DNA of 64,000 bases from Toxonevra muliebris (taxonomy: Eukaryota > Arthropoda > Insecta > Diptera > Pallopteridae). The translations under genes were made by a program, and so were the position numbers. The stretch is taken from the NCBI GenBank assembly GCA_963691655.1, contig OY829330.1, positions 19,214,182 through 19,278,181 on the forward strand. The letters are read 5' to 3'. The notes below the pieces were generated by a model. That model ran no database searches. It was not told the origin of the DNA and worked only from the letters and a program-made list of their open reading frames with translations. This document shows positions 11,980 to 22,557 of this stretch, in pieces (the first letter of the stretch is position 1; the number at the start of each line of letters is the position of its first letter).

Positions 11980-13571
11980 TCATGGTGACGTTGGGGTCCT
12001 CCTCATCAGACAAAGGAGGAGCCTCGACGTTCTTAGCGGCAAGCTCCATTTTACTGAAAAAGTCGCCAACTAGTTCGGAGGAGGACAGGGCACTCCCTTC
12101 ATCAGAGAGATCAGTATCTGTCTGGGACTGGGACAAGGTCGCCAGGAAGTCCACGGCTTCTGCCGAAGGCTCTGTGACGGTTTCTTGCCCAGTACCCAAC
12201 TTGTCGCATCTGTAGACCCTGAGGGAGATCGAGTCGAACCCGTAGTTGATCTCCCCCTTAGTGGTGTTAAGCGGTGAGAGCGACTCCTCATTAAGGATGA
12301 TGAGTGCCTCACGGAAGTTGCCCTTTGGTTTGCTGACCTTGGCTACTCTCCAATCATGGGTGGGCAGCTCAAGGTTGCTTAACTTTATAAGCTCGAGGAT
12401 TTCATCCGGCGAGGAGGGCTCAGCCGGAATCCATGCCTTGGAGCGTGGTCGGTTGGGGATCTGGTCTTTAGATACAGCAGAAAGCTTTGCACCTGGCCAT
12501 ATCTCTCCCAACTTAGCAATGGCCAGCTTGTAAAGGTCCGCAGAGCGTTGATCTGCACAAGCTACCAACTTTATGTGGCCCTGATACCAACCGGCATTTG
12601 GGCGACGGGCCTGGATTCGCCGTAACAACGCCTTTGTAGACATTGCGAAGCGCCGCCTGTACCAACCTCCAGTTGTCTGGGGATATGGTACCGTCGCTGT
12701 TACTGGAGTCAGCAATGACCAAGATAAGACCATCCTTCGCAACCTCATTAAAAGGCCGATTAAGTTTCGGCTTTGGGGTTGCCAGTCTTGGCCTTTTGGT
12801 GTTCTGACGGACAGGTTGGACAGCCTTTTCAGTCGACCTTTGTCGCTTCTGACTAGCTGTATGAGGAGGTATTAGTGGAGGAGGAGGAGGGCGAGCACTA
12901 GCATTCTGCTGGGCCCATTGAAGAGCTGCCTTATCCCTTTCAGAGAGCGAAGAGGGATCAAGGGGCTCCAGCCTATTCAGGATCCTGAAGGCTGACCTTC
13001 TGGTCCTGTACGCCCGTGTTGACGCAGTAATGTGCGCGCGAGCACCAGAGGTGGAAGCGGTGCTGAGGCCTGTACTGGTGGAGGCTAAGGCCGGCTTAGT
13101 TGCCGAATCCGTGGCTACGCCAGACCGGCGAACGGGCGGTGGAACAACCCTAGCACCTGGCACAGTTGCCGAAGTGGTAGGGTTATTCGAAGAAAGCGAC
13201 CGAACGCTAGATGTGCTGGCGCTTTTGCTGGTGAAGGAAGAGGCCAGCTTAGTTGCTGAGGCCTTACCGGTACCAGACAAGCGAGCCTGAAGAGGAGCAC
13301 CACCCTCACCCGGCACAGTTGCCTGGGTACCGAGCGTGCTCGAAGAAGGTGTGGGTCCAGATGACGACGAGGGTGGTATGTTGGCCAAAACTCTCGTCGA
13401 CACTGTAGGTCTGGTGCAAGAAGCACCAGAAGATGAGCCACCAGATGTTGAGGGTGTTGAACGTTTGGCAGGCGATTGCCTAACCAATCTATTGGGCTCC
13501 CCATGCGGGTTGGCCTTCGGTTTTTGCGGTTTTTTATTGGACGTATTCATGATTGTTGGGTCCCCACTCAT
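11942..13571 (-). pseudogene. LOA-type LINE ORF1 (single frameshift)
   Basis: ORF1 begins with MSGDPTIMNTSNKK and a long Ser/Thr/Pro/Ala-rich low-complexity region (about 220 residues), then a basic KRPRLATPKPKLNRPF stretch. The C-terminal half contains GWYQGHIKLVACADQRSADLY and ELPTHDWRVAKVSKP, matching a conserved domain (DUF4780-like, from memory) often seen in insect LINE ORF1 proteins. The N- and C-terminal parts lie in different frames, meeting near 12620-12640, so one frameshift has occurred. The ORF1 stop overlaps the ORF2 start by about 38 bases, suggesting reinitiation or frameshift translation of ORF2. Confidence 0.8.
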
Positions 13572-14335
13572 GGCCGCTATCTCCGTCCGGATGTGTAGTC
13601 ACCTTAATGGTCCCGTGGTTATCTATGCCGAAGCAGGGAAGCCACGCTAGGGTTGGTACAAGTCCTTATGAGAGCAAGTACTCAGAGCCAGACCAGTGCT
13701 AAATGGGAGTCATCTCAACCAAACCTACACCGTCAACCGAATGGCGACGGACTTCGAACGTACCATGAGGCCTGCCAGGGTTTTAACGGGACGGAGACAG
13801 TTGTGACCTTAAACTGGAGCCGTTCACAGAAGGTTTCACCCCGCTGCTACAAGCTCCAGAAGCCACAACCACCAGCCCAAAGCAATCAAAAACAAATAGG
13901 AAGTAACAGGGAGGTCCGTGGACAAATGAGGTGTCGTGCCATTTTGGTACCTGACGCCCAATCCCACTAGGGGTGAACGTCAGAGTACCCAGGGGTATTT
14001 TGATTGACCAGATATGCAGTGACCCACATGTAGTGCACGCCAGAAAGTCTAATTCTGATTGATATCAAAAAATCAAACATGTCTGAGGTGCATTACAAAC
14101 AGAACCCTAACATATCTGGGTCGAGAGGGTTTGCTCCCTCCGCCTGATCTATCTTAGCCAGTTGCATATCAGACATCTGATGTGCCCTGTTATGAGATAA
14201 TAGTTTACACCAGCTGGCTGACATGCAACCGTTACCAGCTGTCACCACGAGAAGGTGATAGACCACACTACCATCAGACCACTCAATTACGGCACACATC
14301 GAGATGTATGTTAGTCCCCTTAAGTGACTGATGGC
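13572..14335 (-). promoter_or_regulatory. Probable 5' UTR / internal promoter region of LOA-type LINE
   Basis: About 760 bases between the ORF1 start and the AT-rich flank, more GC-rich than the surroundings and without a long minus-strand ORF. By analogy with related LINEs it should hold an internal RNA polymerase II promoter. I see no specific motif to prove this. The + strand ORF at 13653-13970 is not supported. Confidence 0.4.
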
Positions 14336-14635
14336 TCGACACGTTTAACACCAACAAATAATTCTGCCACGAATAAATGTACACACACATTTTGTTTTCG
14401 TATGCACATATATGTGTGAGTAAATTGATCGAAACATAAACAAACAAACTCCACTCGTAGTTTAATTTCTCCCTCTCTTCTTCTCTTCTCTTTGTTGGTT
14501 AGAGTAGCATAGTCATGCTGCGCAGTAGTGTGAGCGAGAGAGGAACTGGACGTTACAGTTATCTTACATCTTACGATACAGTTATTCTTGCATTTTACAC
14601 ATTTGAAATTTTGCCCATACCGTGAGCTAAAATGT

Positions 14636-15238
14636 TTACACATCAAATAATTATTTGTATAAAAAAGAATCACCTGGTCCACCTGTAGTTGAATTTGAAC
14701 TCGCGACACCAAAAAAACTCAGTCAGAATTCCTTTGCACAACCACAACTTTACACTTCTTTTTAACCCACTCAGCCACACACATTTATAAAATAACGCAA
14801 TCACATTAGTAATATGTATTTCATAATGTATTATGTCTGCTTGCATGTTTTATTTTTTTTTTTTACACCACAAAAAAAAAAAAAAAAATTTGATCCGCTT
14901 CAAGTGAGATTTGAACCCACTATTTAAAAAAACTATTTCCAGCACCCACTACTTTACCCTACCTTCTAACCAACTCATCTACACACACTACCATGATCAA
15001 ATTAGTAATATGTAGTTATAGTACATTCATGCAAATGAAAAAGAATTTAAAACAGAAAGCTCTCACGCATTCTTTTCGGGTTTGTGTTTGTGCAGTGGAA
15101 ATTTTTAGCAAACGATAAGATCTATAATTTTTCCATACGTAATTTGAATATACCTCTTTTAGCTTAAGCATTGCGAAATATAGAAACCTATTAGGACTAA
15201 ACATTTAACAGCGCTCTATTTTATATATATAGAAGATA
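14636..15238 (-). repeat. Composite repeat family B, copy 1, with two tRNA-like modules
   Basis: Two modules read on the minus strand like degraded tRNA heads: an A-box-like region (complement of AACCCACTCAGCCACAC at about 14764-14780; complement of CTAACCAACTCATCTACAC at about 14967-14985) and a B-box-like GTTCAAATYC (complement at about 14690-14703 and 14907-14920). The copy ends in the family's terminal block (GAAACCTATTAGGACTAAAC, then TCTATTTTATATATATAGA). Homologous to 34660-35632. This resembles SINE heads joined in tandem; no cloverleaf survives well enough to call a tRNA gene. Confidence 0.6.
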
Positions 15239-15249
15239 TACATATATAT

Positions 15250-15996
15250 ATATACATTTTTTTCCACCACAACGATGAAAAACAAAAAAGAAAAAACAAA
15301 AAAAAAAAGGAAAAAAAAGAAAAAAAAAAAAAAAATTAAGAAAAAAACAACTGATTTACTATTAGTGGAATTCAAACTCAATACATCCTCTCTAATTCTC
15401 TTTACTTTCTTTAACCTTCACTTTAACACTCTCATCCACACACCACTATCTAAAATCATGATCAAATTAGTAATATATAGTTACATTCATTCAAATGAAG
15501 AATCATATAAAACGAAAGCTCGCATTCTATTGTTTTGTGTTTGTGTGGTAGAAATCAAAGGGAGCGAGATAGAGGAGAAATGAAAAGAAATGAAATCAAA
15601 ATCATTGTTATTAGTTCTAGGAAAAACATAAATATTTACAATAACAAATGTAAAGTGAACAAATTTTTAATATAAAAATGCATTTTACAGGTAGACAAAT
15701 AGATCTATAACGATAAGATCTATAATCTTTCTATACATAATTTGTATGTACCTCTTATAGTTTAAGCAGCATTTTGCATTAAGTAGCTAATTTTTTTGAA
15801 AAAATTTACTTTGGTTCAAATATCGATCTATATTAAAGATACTATTTTAAATTAACTTAAAATAAATATCAACTTAACTCGACAAATGTTCAAAGCAATT
15901 ACATACGAAATTTCATGACAATCCGTTGCGAAATATAGAAACCTATTAGGACTAAACATTTAACAGCCTCTATTTTATATATATAGATAGAAGATA
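15250..15996 (-). repeat. Composite repeat family B, copy 2 (tandem with copy 1)
   Basis: Starts in an A-rich tract, contains one tRNA-like module (about 15358-15442) and the conserved segments TCTAGGAAAAACATAAATATT, AAATGCATTTTACAGGTA and CGACTTAACTCGACA-like words shared with 35.1-35.6 kb. It ends with the same GAAACCTATTAGGACTAAAC terminal block as copy 1. The repeated terminus shows two copies side by side or one nested in another. Confidence 0.6.
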
Positions 15997-17346
15997 AGAA
16001 ATTATGGTGTCCGGAATTAGGGAAACTGCAAAACAAGTATTACCCTAAGGACACTGTGTAAATATATATGAGCGGAATTGACTCTGGCTCTAGTTTCGTC
16101 CTAGGGAAAGGTATTTACTTTTTCTAGAATCTTTTAATATTACCTACTTGCTTACATAAACTTTTTTTTTAATTTGACTTAATTTTATCTGTAAAGTGGT
16201 CGCTGGTTAGTGTGCTGGACTCCAATTTGTCTACGTCATTCGCTATTTCAACGAGCAAATCAACCGAAATTATTCAGAAATATGTTCATGTAAATTACTT
16301 GAAAATAAGTCAATTCTTATATCTACCTGATTTTAAAAAATACTTTCGATAGTTTCACGTATTTATTAATATCAACAATAATAATTTTAAACCGCTTCAA
16401 AGCACTTGTGATATAAAAGCACTTGTGACAATACAGATATTCCCAAAAATTAAAAAAAAAAGATTGGATTGCCCTGACTCCAAGAGAACCTTTGTTAAAT
16501 GCATAACCAATTGGTGACTCTAAAAAAGGATTCAAATATGTTGTTCAATAACTGCAATCACAAATAAATTGTGCGCTATTTTTTTATTTTGGAAATCCAA
16601 AAAGATCAAGCGAAAAAGATGATAGTTTCTAGAATTTTTCCAAAATCGTTTCTATTCTGTTTATGTGCAATTTGTATTTGATACCTATTGGAGGGTTTTT
16701 TGATACGGGGAATCCGAATCCCATGGCTTATTTTTCTTGAAAATTTGATTATGAAGGAATAAAAAATTCAAATTTTTAATCTATACATTTATTAGTATAA
16801 CTAAAATTTTATTCCAGAAGATCCAGAAGGGCTATACTATCACACTATTATATATATATATTTAAAGAGCTTGACGAGTAGGTTAGCTAAAAATTATCAG
16901 ATTTAGCATCGGCTTAGTCAACTCCAAAATATTAGCGTCGGAAGTTCTTTAAAACTCACTTATTGAACAAAGCATTGCATTCATCGTTGTAAAAATCATT
17001 GCTGAAGCGGGAGTAAATAACAAATGAGAGAGAGAGAGAGAAGACATGAGTAACGGCATTTCTCAGAATTATCTAACGAATAATCTGCATACACAAATAA
17101 CAAAACAAACACCAACGAGTAGTTTGGTTCTCTTTTTTTTCATAAAGAGATTTCTTGACCAAAAAAAGCCCCAGTTACTGGGGCCTTACCGACTAGTTTA
17201 ACTTAATGAATGAGTGAATTTTCTTTTTTAAATAATTGTTATTTTTTTTTTTAAATGGATTTACATAATTTTTTAACATTTTATAAACTAAAGGATTTTC
17301 TTTTTTAAATAATAACTATTTTTTATATTATAACTGAATAAGCTGG
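15997..17346. other. AT-rich interval without supported gene
   Basis: Holds a GA microsatellite (about 17026-17041) and a perfect short hairpin GCCCCAG-TTA-CTGGGGC near 17169-17186. The 70-aa minus ORF at 16323-16535 has no motif. No repeat partner in the window was noticed. Confidence 0.4.
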
Positions 17347-18853
17347 GTAAAAATTAGTGTCCGACCGAATAATCGGCTTCGGTTCTTCGGCCTAAAATTG
17401 AACCTTCGGCTTCGGCAAAAAATGGCCGAAGTTTTGGCCGAAGTATTTAGCCGAAGCCGAAGATTATAAGCATTTTAGTTTACAATAATTTTTACTATTG
17501 ATTGGCAGTAAAAATTTATATAAATAAATAAATGTTAAGTGGTTATATAAAGTATTTACATTACAATTTCTGTGTTATATTTTCTCCGTTTGCTTGTCCC
17601 ATTTTTACTTTTGAAGTAACCCACAGATTTACAACCGTACAAACAGTAATCAGTGTGTTTCATTTTAACGAACAACCTACTGGAGCTAAAACAATTTGAG
17701 ACAGCAGAAGCAAGCCAAACTTTTTACTTTTTAAGGAAGACTTGAAACATATTGAAAAGAAGCGTAAATTGTAAGAAAGCCGACATTTTCCATTACTGGC
17801 GCTTCACTTTTTTTTTGCTTTCAAGGAGGTCAAAAAAATTGAAAATTGTTTTGGTTCAAATCGCTCTAGAATATATGTGTAAAGGGATTCTTTGAAATTC
17901 ACAGTCGTTTGAAAGTTACTGATGTTATTTGCAGGTCTTGATACAGCTGTCATGCATATTTGAACTTTGAAACTAGTTTTTCTCAAAACAGCATTTTTCG
18001 AAATGGCTGCCATGATATTTCCAAAACTAATGAACTGATTGCGCTTAAATTTTCATCGTATCTTCAATGCATCAGAAGTTCTACTCCGTCCGAACCAGGA
18101 TCATTGTGATATCTCTTAATGTCTTTTATTTAAATTGAAATAGTTAAAAAAATTACAAAAATTAAATACTTATTTTCAAAACTAGATAGATAAAAATATA
18201 AACTGTTGATACAAAATATTTAGTTATTTCAAAAAAATTGCTAAAAAGTTTATTCAAAAACAAACACTTTCATGCATTCAACTTTTCCGGCTTCATAAAA
18301 CCACGCCCATTAAATTTTTTAGGGTTTTGAGATCAGATTTATGCTTTTTACATTAAAATTTATCAATCCCAATTTTTTTTAAATTAGTCAAACATTTGGG
18401 AACTAGAGGGTTCTGGTTGCGGCTACAGGTCTATCGATTAATACGCTGAATCAATCTTTGATTTTAGATAAGCAGAATCATGGGAGCCTTGGCCAACTTT
18501 TTTTTGACACAGGTGTCATTCAAGACAGTCATTTTGCAGATATATAGTCGATGTAACTTTATATTTTGACGCAAAAAATTTTTTAAATGATTCTTGAAAT
18601 AAATAATATTTGTCAGCTCCTTCGACAGTGAACAGTTATTTCGTGTTACTGGTCAGCTTTTTATTTGGAGTATCTACTATTTATATATTTCTGTATATAT
18701 TTGAAAATACATGGGTAGAAAAAATTTACTTTCAGATTTTTATTTTTTATATTTTAAAAACCCTTCGGTCTTCGGCTTCGGCCGAAGGTTAGATGAATGG
18801 CCGAAGTTCGGCTTCGGCCAAAAAATCACCTTCGGTCGGACACTAGTAAAAAT
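17347..18853. mobile_element. Non-autonomous hAT-like DNA transposon with 8-bp target duplication
   Basis: The element spans 17355-18845 (1491 bp). Terminal inverted repeats read TAGTGTCCGACCGAA at both ends. They are flanked by a perfect 8-bp direct duplication, GTAAAAAT, at 17347-17354 and 18846-18853. Eight-base duplications are the hAT signature. Both ends carry many subterminal GGCCGAAG and TCGGCTTCGG words, at 17373-17465 and 18769-18835, which are likely transposase-binding sites in either orientation. No transposase is encoded; the internal 69-aa and 60-aa ORFs show no hAT motif. It must have been mobilised in trans. Confidence 0.9.
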
Positions 18854-19640
18854 ATAATAAAATAATTCATTTTATTTCAAGAATTGCAAGGAAATAGGTC
18901 AAACTATATAAGCAAGATTTAAACAAAAAATTTCACATATTGTGCATTATTTGGTTACAGAAATATTACTTTATAATTGTTCTTTATTGTCTGTCAAAAA
19001 ATCATTGATTACACTACTCTACAAATTTACAGATACTTTCACCACAACGAATGACGATAACATTTTCTGTAGTAAAACTTTCCGTAGAATCCGAATATCC
19101 TAATGATTTTTTTCGATTGGCCCCAATTTTCTATGTAAATAGAAAAGTTCAAAAAAGTGCACTGTTGAGACCACATACTTCACATAAATGCCTATCAAAA
19201 CTTTAATTTTCAGCCAATGAATTTTAAATTTTTGTATATTTTAGATGAGTGTCAGACAAAAATAGTAATAGTATAAAAAGTTCCAATAGTAACAGTAATA
19301 TTGCTGTTATGATCGAAAAAAGATAAGAAAAATCACTTTTTTAGATTTTTTTTCCAACAAATCTCAACTCTAATTTATTTTTTATAACGATTTAAAAAAA
19401 TCAGATAAGTAGAGAAACACTGCATAATGGAAAAAGAAAAGCTCAAGAGTTTTGAAAGTGGATCTTATGCGAGTGTGCCAAACATGATGGCGTCTTCAGT
19501 TTTTCTCTATATCGTCTAATTTTTTTATAATGGGTTAAAAAAGAAACGTCCATAAAAAAATCGTTTCTAGATTTTTAAACAAAATAAAAATCTACAAACA
19601 ATATTTTTTATGTACGATTTTGTTTTCAATTCCTTTTCAA
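18854..19640. other. AT-rich interval without supported gene
   Basis: No ORF, RNA gene or repeat I can support. Composition is uniformly AT-rich with poly-T runs. Confidence 0.4.
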
Positions 19641-19645
19641 TTCGT

Positions 19646-19833
19646 CCTAATTTAATTTTTCGATCGCTGTCTAAATTCATTCAATCGTATGAATTTAGCA
19701 CGCGCGGCCTAATTACATTTTCCGATCGCGGTCTAAATTCATTTGGTCGTATGACTTTAGACCGCGCAGCCTAACTTCATTTTTCGTTCGCGGTCTAAAT
19801 TCATTTCATCAAATGTATTTTGGCCTCGTGCGA
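19646..19833. repeat. 62-bp tandem repeat, about three units, each an inverted repeat
   Basis: Units begin with CCTAA at 19646, 19708 and 19770, an exact 62-bp period. Each holds GCGGTCTAAATTCA and its approximate reverse complement (TGACTTTAGACCGC) separated by a short loop, so each unit can fold into a hairpin. CGATCGC and TCGTATGA words recur. GC content is higher than the flanks. The third unit is degraded at its right end. Confidence 0.85.
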
Positions 19834-19944
19834 ATTTATGAAAGAACATGTTTCATTGCCTTAACAATTAACATAACATAACATTGTAACAACGAAAAAG
19901 TAGGGGAAGTACCAAAAACTTTTTAACTCATATTAGATTGAAAG

Positions 19945-20260
19945 TCAGAAAACGAAAATACAAAATGAATTGTGTTCTCCAATGATGCGAACTTTTAAAA
20001 ACCAAAAAGCACGATTTAAGGCCAGCTTCCCATTGCATTTTTGAGCTACTTTTCTGCCCGAAGCAATTGGATTTTTATGAAAAATGTCCTTGACGCGTTT
20101 AGTTCTGTGTAGATCTACCACATTTCTACATCTACATTTTCTGCCAGTTGACATCTTTCGATTAATGTTTAGATTGCCATTAAAGTTTTTCAAAACCCTA
20201 CTAACAGTTTAGCGGGACACTTTAACAGTTTTTACAATTTTCAAGTGATTCCATCTCAGA
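19945..20260 (-). pseudogene. Tc1/mariner-like transposase, N-terminal HTH fragment
   Basis: Minus-strand reading gives a first helix-turn-helix-like block (VKVSR, an in-frame stop, then TVSRVLKNFNGNLNINRK), a GRKCR linker, and a second block KRVKDIFHKNPIASGRKVAQKC. This is the order of paired helix-turn-helix motifs in Tc1/mariner-superfamily transposases. The catalytic DDE/D domain is not seen downstream. The stop codon and short length make it a relic. Neighbouring residues at 20440-20570 (LEIKPYRKYVVISQSK) may also be mariner-like, but their order does not fit one simple copy. Confidence 0.5.
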
Positions 20261-20559
20261 TTTTGTTGAAAAACTTTCACAGTGAATTTTCGAAAGCCAA
20301 CACGTTTGTGAAAATGAAAATATGTAATTTATTTTCGCTTCATCTGTCATTAAAACCAAAGACAGTAAAAAACTATATTACAAGTTTTTCGTGAGCTCTC
20401 TTTAATATTAAAAAATCTATAAAAACGTTTGTAGGTATCAGGAAATAACTTAATAATCAATATAAACTTAAGCTGGAGGTGTGTTATAAGGCCATTTGCA
20501 TTAACACAATATTGGCGCACTTTTGATTGCGAAATAACGACATATTTGCGATATGGCTT

Positions 20560-22554
20560 TATTTCCAAGTCTCGAACTAAAAGCAAAATTGTATGCAGAA
20601 AAAGTTTCAATTCAGTAGCATTCATTTTAATATTACTCTGCTTTATTTGCTTCTTGTTAATTGGAGGACTTGCATTTCCTATATGCTGTGGCCCATAATT
20701 AAATAACTGCTTTCTGTAATTGAATGCATCTATCGTAAAATACTTTTTTTGAATATAAAATGATCCAAAATTTTTGGCATATTGTAACTCGCAACCCCAA
20801 GAATATCATGCATTATGTCGACGGCTTTGTTGTGAACAATATGAAAATGCTACAAATTATTTCAAATTGAAGTTTCCTCAATGACTGATATTTTCTCACT
20901 GCCAGTTAGGAGGGCGTCCAATTCTGTTAAGTATTTACTTTGGGTTCGAATATTTTCAGTTTCCTCTACACAATCAACTTGACAATCTTCTTTTTCTGCT
21001 GTACAAATTCTACAATAATACTTGCTGTTGAAACTAGTACGGAAGCCTAGAACTTCATTCATTCCTAGGTTAGGTTGGTTAGGTTGGAGTGGCTGTCGAG
21101 AGACACACTTAGGCCTGAACGGCCCATTGTGATACCACATAGTTGGACCTACAGTTTAACGCCGATTCCGAACGGCGGTATGGCAATTTTTTATCGGCTT
21201 GGTGGTTTTGCCATTACCAACCAATGTGTGTACTTGTACACTATCTTATAATTCTCATACACTTCATATTGATAGTGAATATAAGAAAATTATGGAAATT
21301 AACCACCAGACGAAGACGGGAATCGAACCCGAACCTCCCAGATGAAAGTCTAGTGCACTATCCAATAGGCACAATTTGTCCAACATAAAAATGAATTTTT
21401 ATAATTTTTTCGTTATAATTAATATTAACTCCATTCACAGCAAGGTCTTCTAAAACTTCAACGAGTCGTTTCAAGGTAGCTTCGTTACCAAAATGGTTCA
21501 TATCTTTGGAATTGACAAAACCCGCAACGAAAATATTGTTAAGATGCGATAGCTGATATTGGAGAACTACTGGAATTGAATAATATATGCCACATACTGA
21601 AAACTGGTGAGATCCCAGTGGGCCATTTATTTGAAATCCGTCAAAATAAAAAAAATAATGGGAAATCAATTTTATTGCCAAGCCCTTGTGTTTTATGCTT
21701 CCAAAAGTTGCCCATAATGAAGTGATTTAACGATTCAAAGATATAATATTGTCGATGTTCTCAAAAGTATGTTTCAAAATATTTGGCGATTCGAAATACA
21801 TTTTCAATTGGAATTTTATGTCACAAAGGCTACCTGTAATAACATTTTCCTTTATCGTTGCATTTCCCTTTACAAATACTTCATCTAACTCTTTGCTAAT
21901 TGTAAATATTTCGGGACATTTGTAAATTTCCAAATGTTCCATTCTTTTAAAAAGTTTGTATTCGGAGCATATATTTTTAAAAGGGTCCTTGGCGAAAGAC
22001 ATTAAATCTTCAAATATGTCTCTTTGTTCCGATTCAATATATGGCAAAAAATTTTCATAAGCTTCTAATATTGGGCAAAACATATCCTTAAAGTCATTTT
22101 GAAAAGTAAGAACATTTTTTCTCGCTATGTTTGTTTTTGAATGAAGTCTTAACGCAAATTTTATTGCAAGTTTGTCTATTGAGTTTTTAATATAAGAAAT
22201 ATCAATTTTTTTATTTGAGTCTGATGTTATTAAACAAGTTAAGGTTTTCATAGCTGAGACCTTTGCTATTTCATTAATACTATCCAATTTCGATTTTTTA
22301 ATTTCAGGCGTATAAATGTCTTCAGTAAAGTTTTCAATTGCATCGTGTTTTTTAACATGACATTTAAATTTATATAGGTTTTGGAAATATTTGGTACATT
22401 TGTTAAATTTACATACGTATTGATATGTTATTGGAGTTTTATGTTCCTCATTAAAATGAAAAATTAAATTTTTTGACAACATGAAAAAGTTATTACAAAT
22501 TGAGCAAATATGAGAATTTGTGGGATTTTTTAATATGTACTTTTCACTTGACAT
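20560..22554 (-). pseudogene. Module gene B: C2H2 zinc-finger protein of an unnamed repetitive animal family
   Basis: From the ATG at 22554 the first 60 residues hold two C2H2 fingers: CSICNNFFMLSKNLIFHFNEEH (C-X2-C-X12-H-X4-H) and CKFNKCTKYFQNLYKFKCHVKKH (C-X4-C-X12-H-X3-H). Next is a helical region, then KNICSEYKLFKRMEHLEIYKCPE. After an in-frame TAA (21727-21729) the same frame continues with FYFDGFQINGPLGSHQFSVCGIYYSIP. A SINE (21068-21371) then interrupts the gene, and it resumes as LGMNEVLGFRTSFNSKYYCRICTAEKEDCQ. Beyond 20862 other frames show an AVDIMHDILGVASYNMPKILDHF-like block and MNATELKLFLHTILLLVRDL. From memory, this order matches long, multicopy, function-unknown proteins of insects and fish. 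The copy is broken. Confidence 0.65.
21068..21371 (-). repeat. tRNA-derived SINE with LOA-LINE-like 3' tail
   Basis: Read on the minus strand, the head starts GTGCCTATTGGATAGTGC (A-box-like). It has an anticodon-arm-like CTAGACTTTCATCTGG (the loop would carry UUC, as in tRNA-Glu) and a strong B box, GGGTTCGATTCCC (complement at 21318-21330). The body is about 150 bases. The tail contains GTGGTATCACAATGGGCC, a CTTAAG-like AAGTGTG block, CCACTCCAACCTAACC and CTAACC repeats. These match, in order, the 3' end of the LOA-type LINE (complement of 8347-8428). It lies inside module gene B and splits its frame. Confidence 0.75.
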
Positions 22555-22557
22555 TAT

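Larger units (their letters stand above)
8342..14335 (-). mobile_element. Nearly full-length LOA-type non-LTR retrotransposon
   Basis: Read on the minus strand the element has a 5' UTR (about 14335-13572), ORF1 (13571-11942), ORF2 (11979-8447) and a short 3' UTR ending in repeated CTAACC units (8347-8362 on the + strand). ORF2 has endonuclease, reverse transcriptase, RNase H and a terminal cysteine motif, as in LOA-clade elements such as Drosophila Bilbo and Trim. Its 5' limit is inferred from where composition changes. I see few lesions: one frameshift in ORF1, two nonsense codons and one frameshift in ORF2. No clear target duplication was identified. Confidence 0.85.

Noticed and set aside
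13336..13650. 104-aa + strand ORF opposite LINE ORF1
   Set aside because: Shadow of the low-complexity, GC-rich ORF1 region.
15287..15355. Lysine-rich ORF start at 15275 (KKKKKK)
   Set aside because: Translation of an A-rich tract inside repeat family B.
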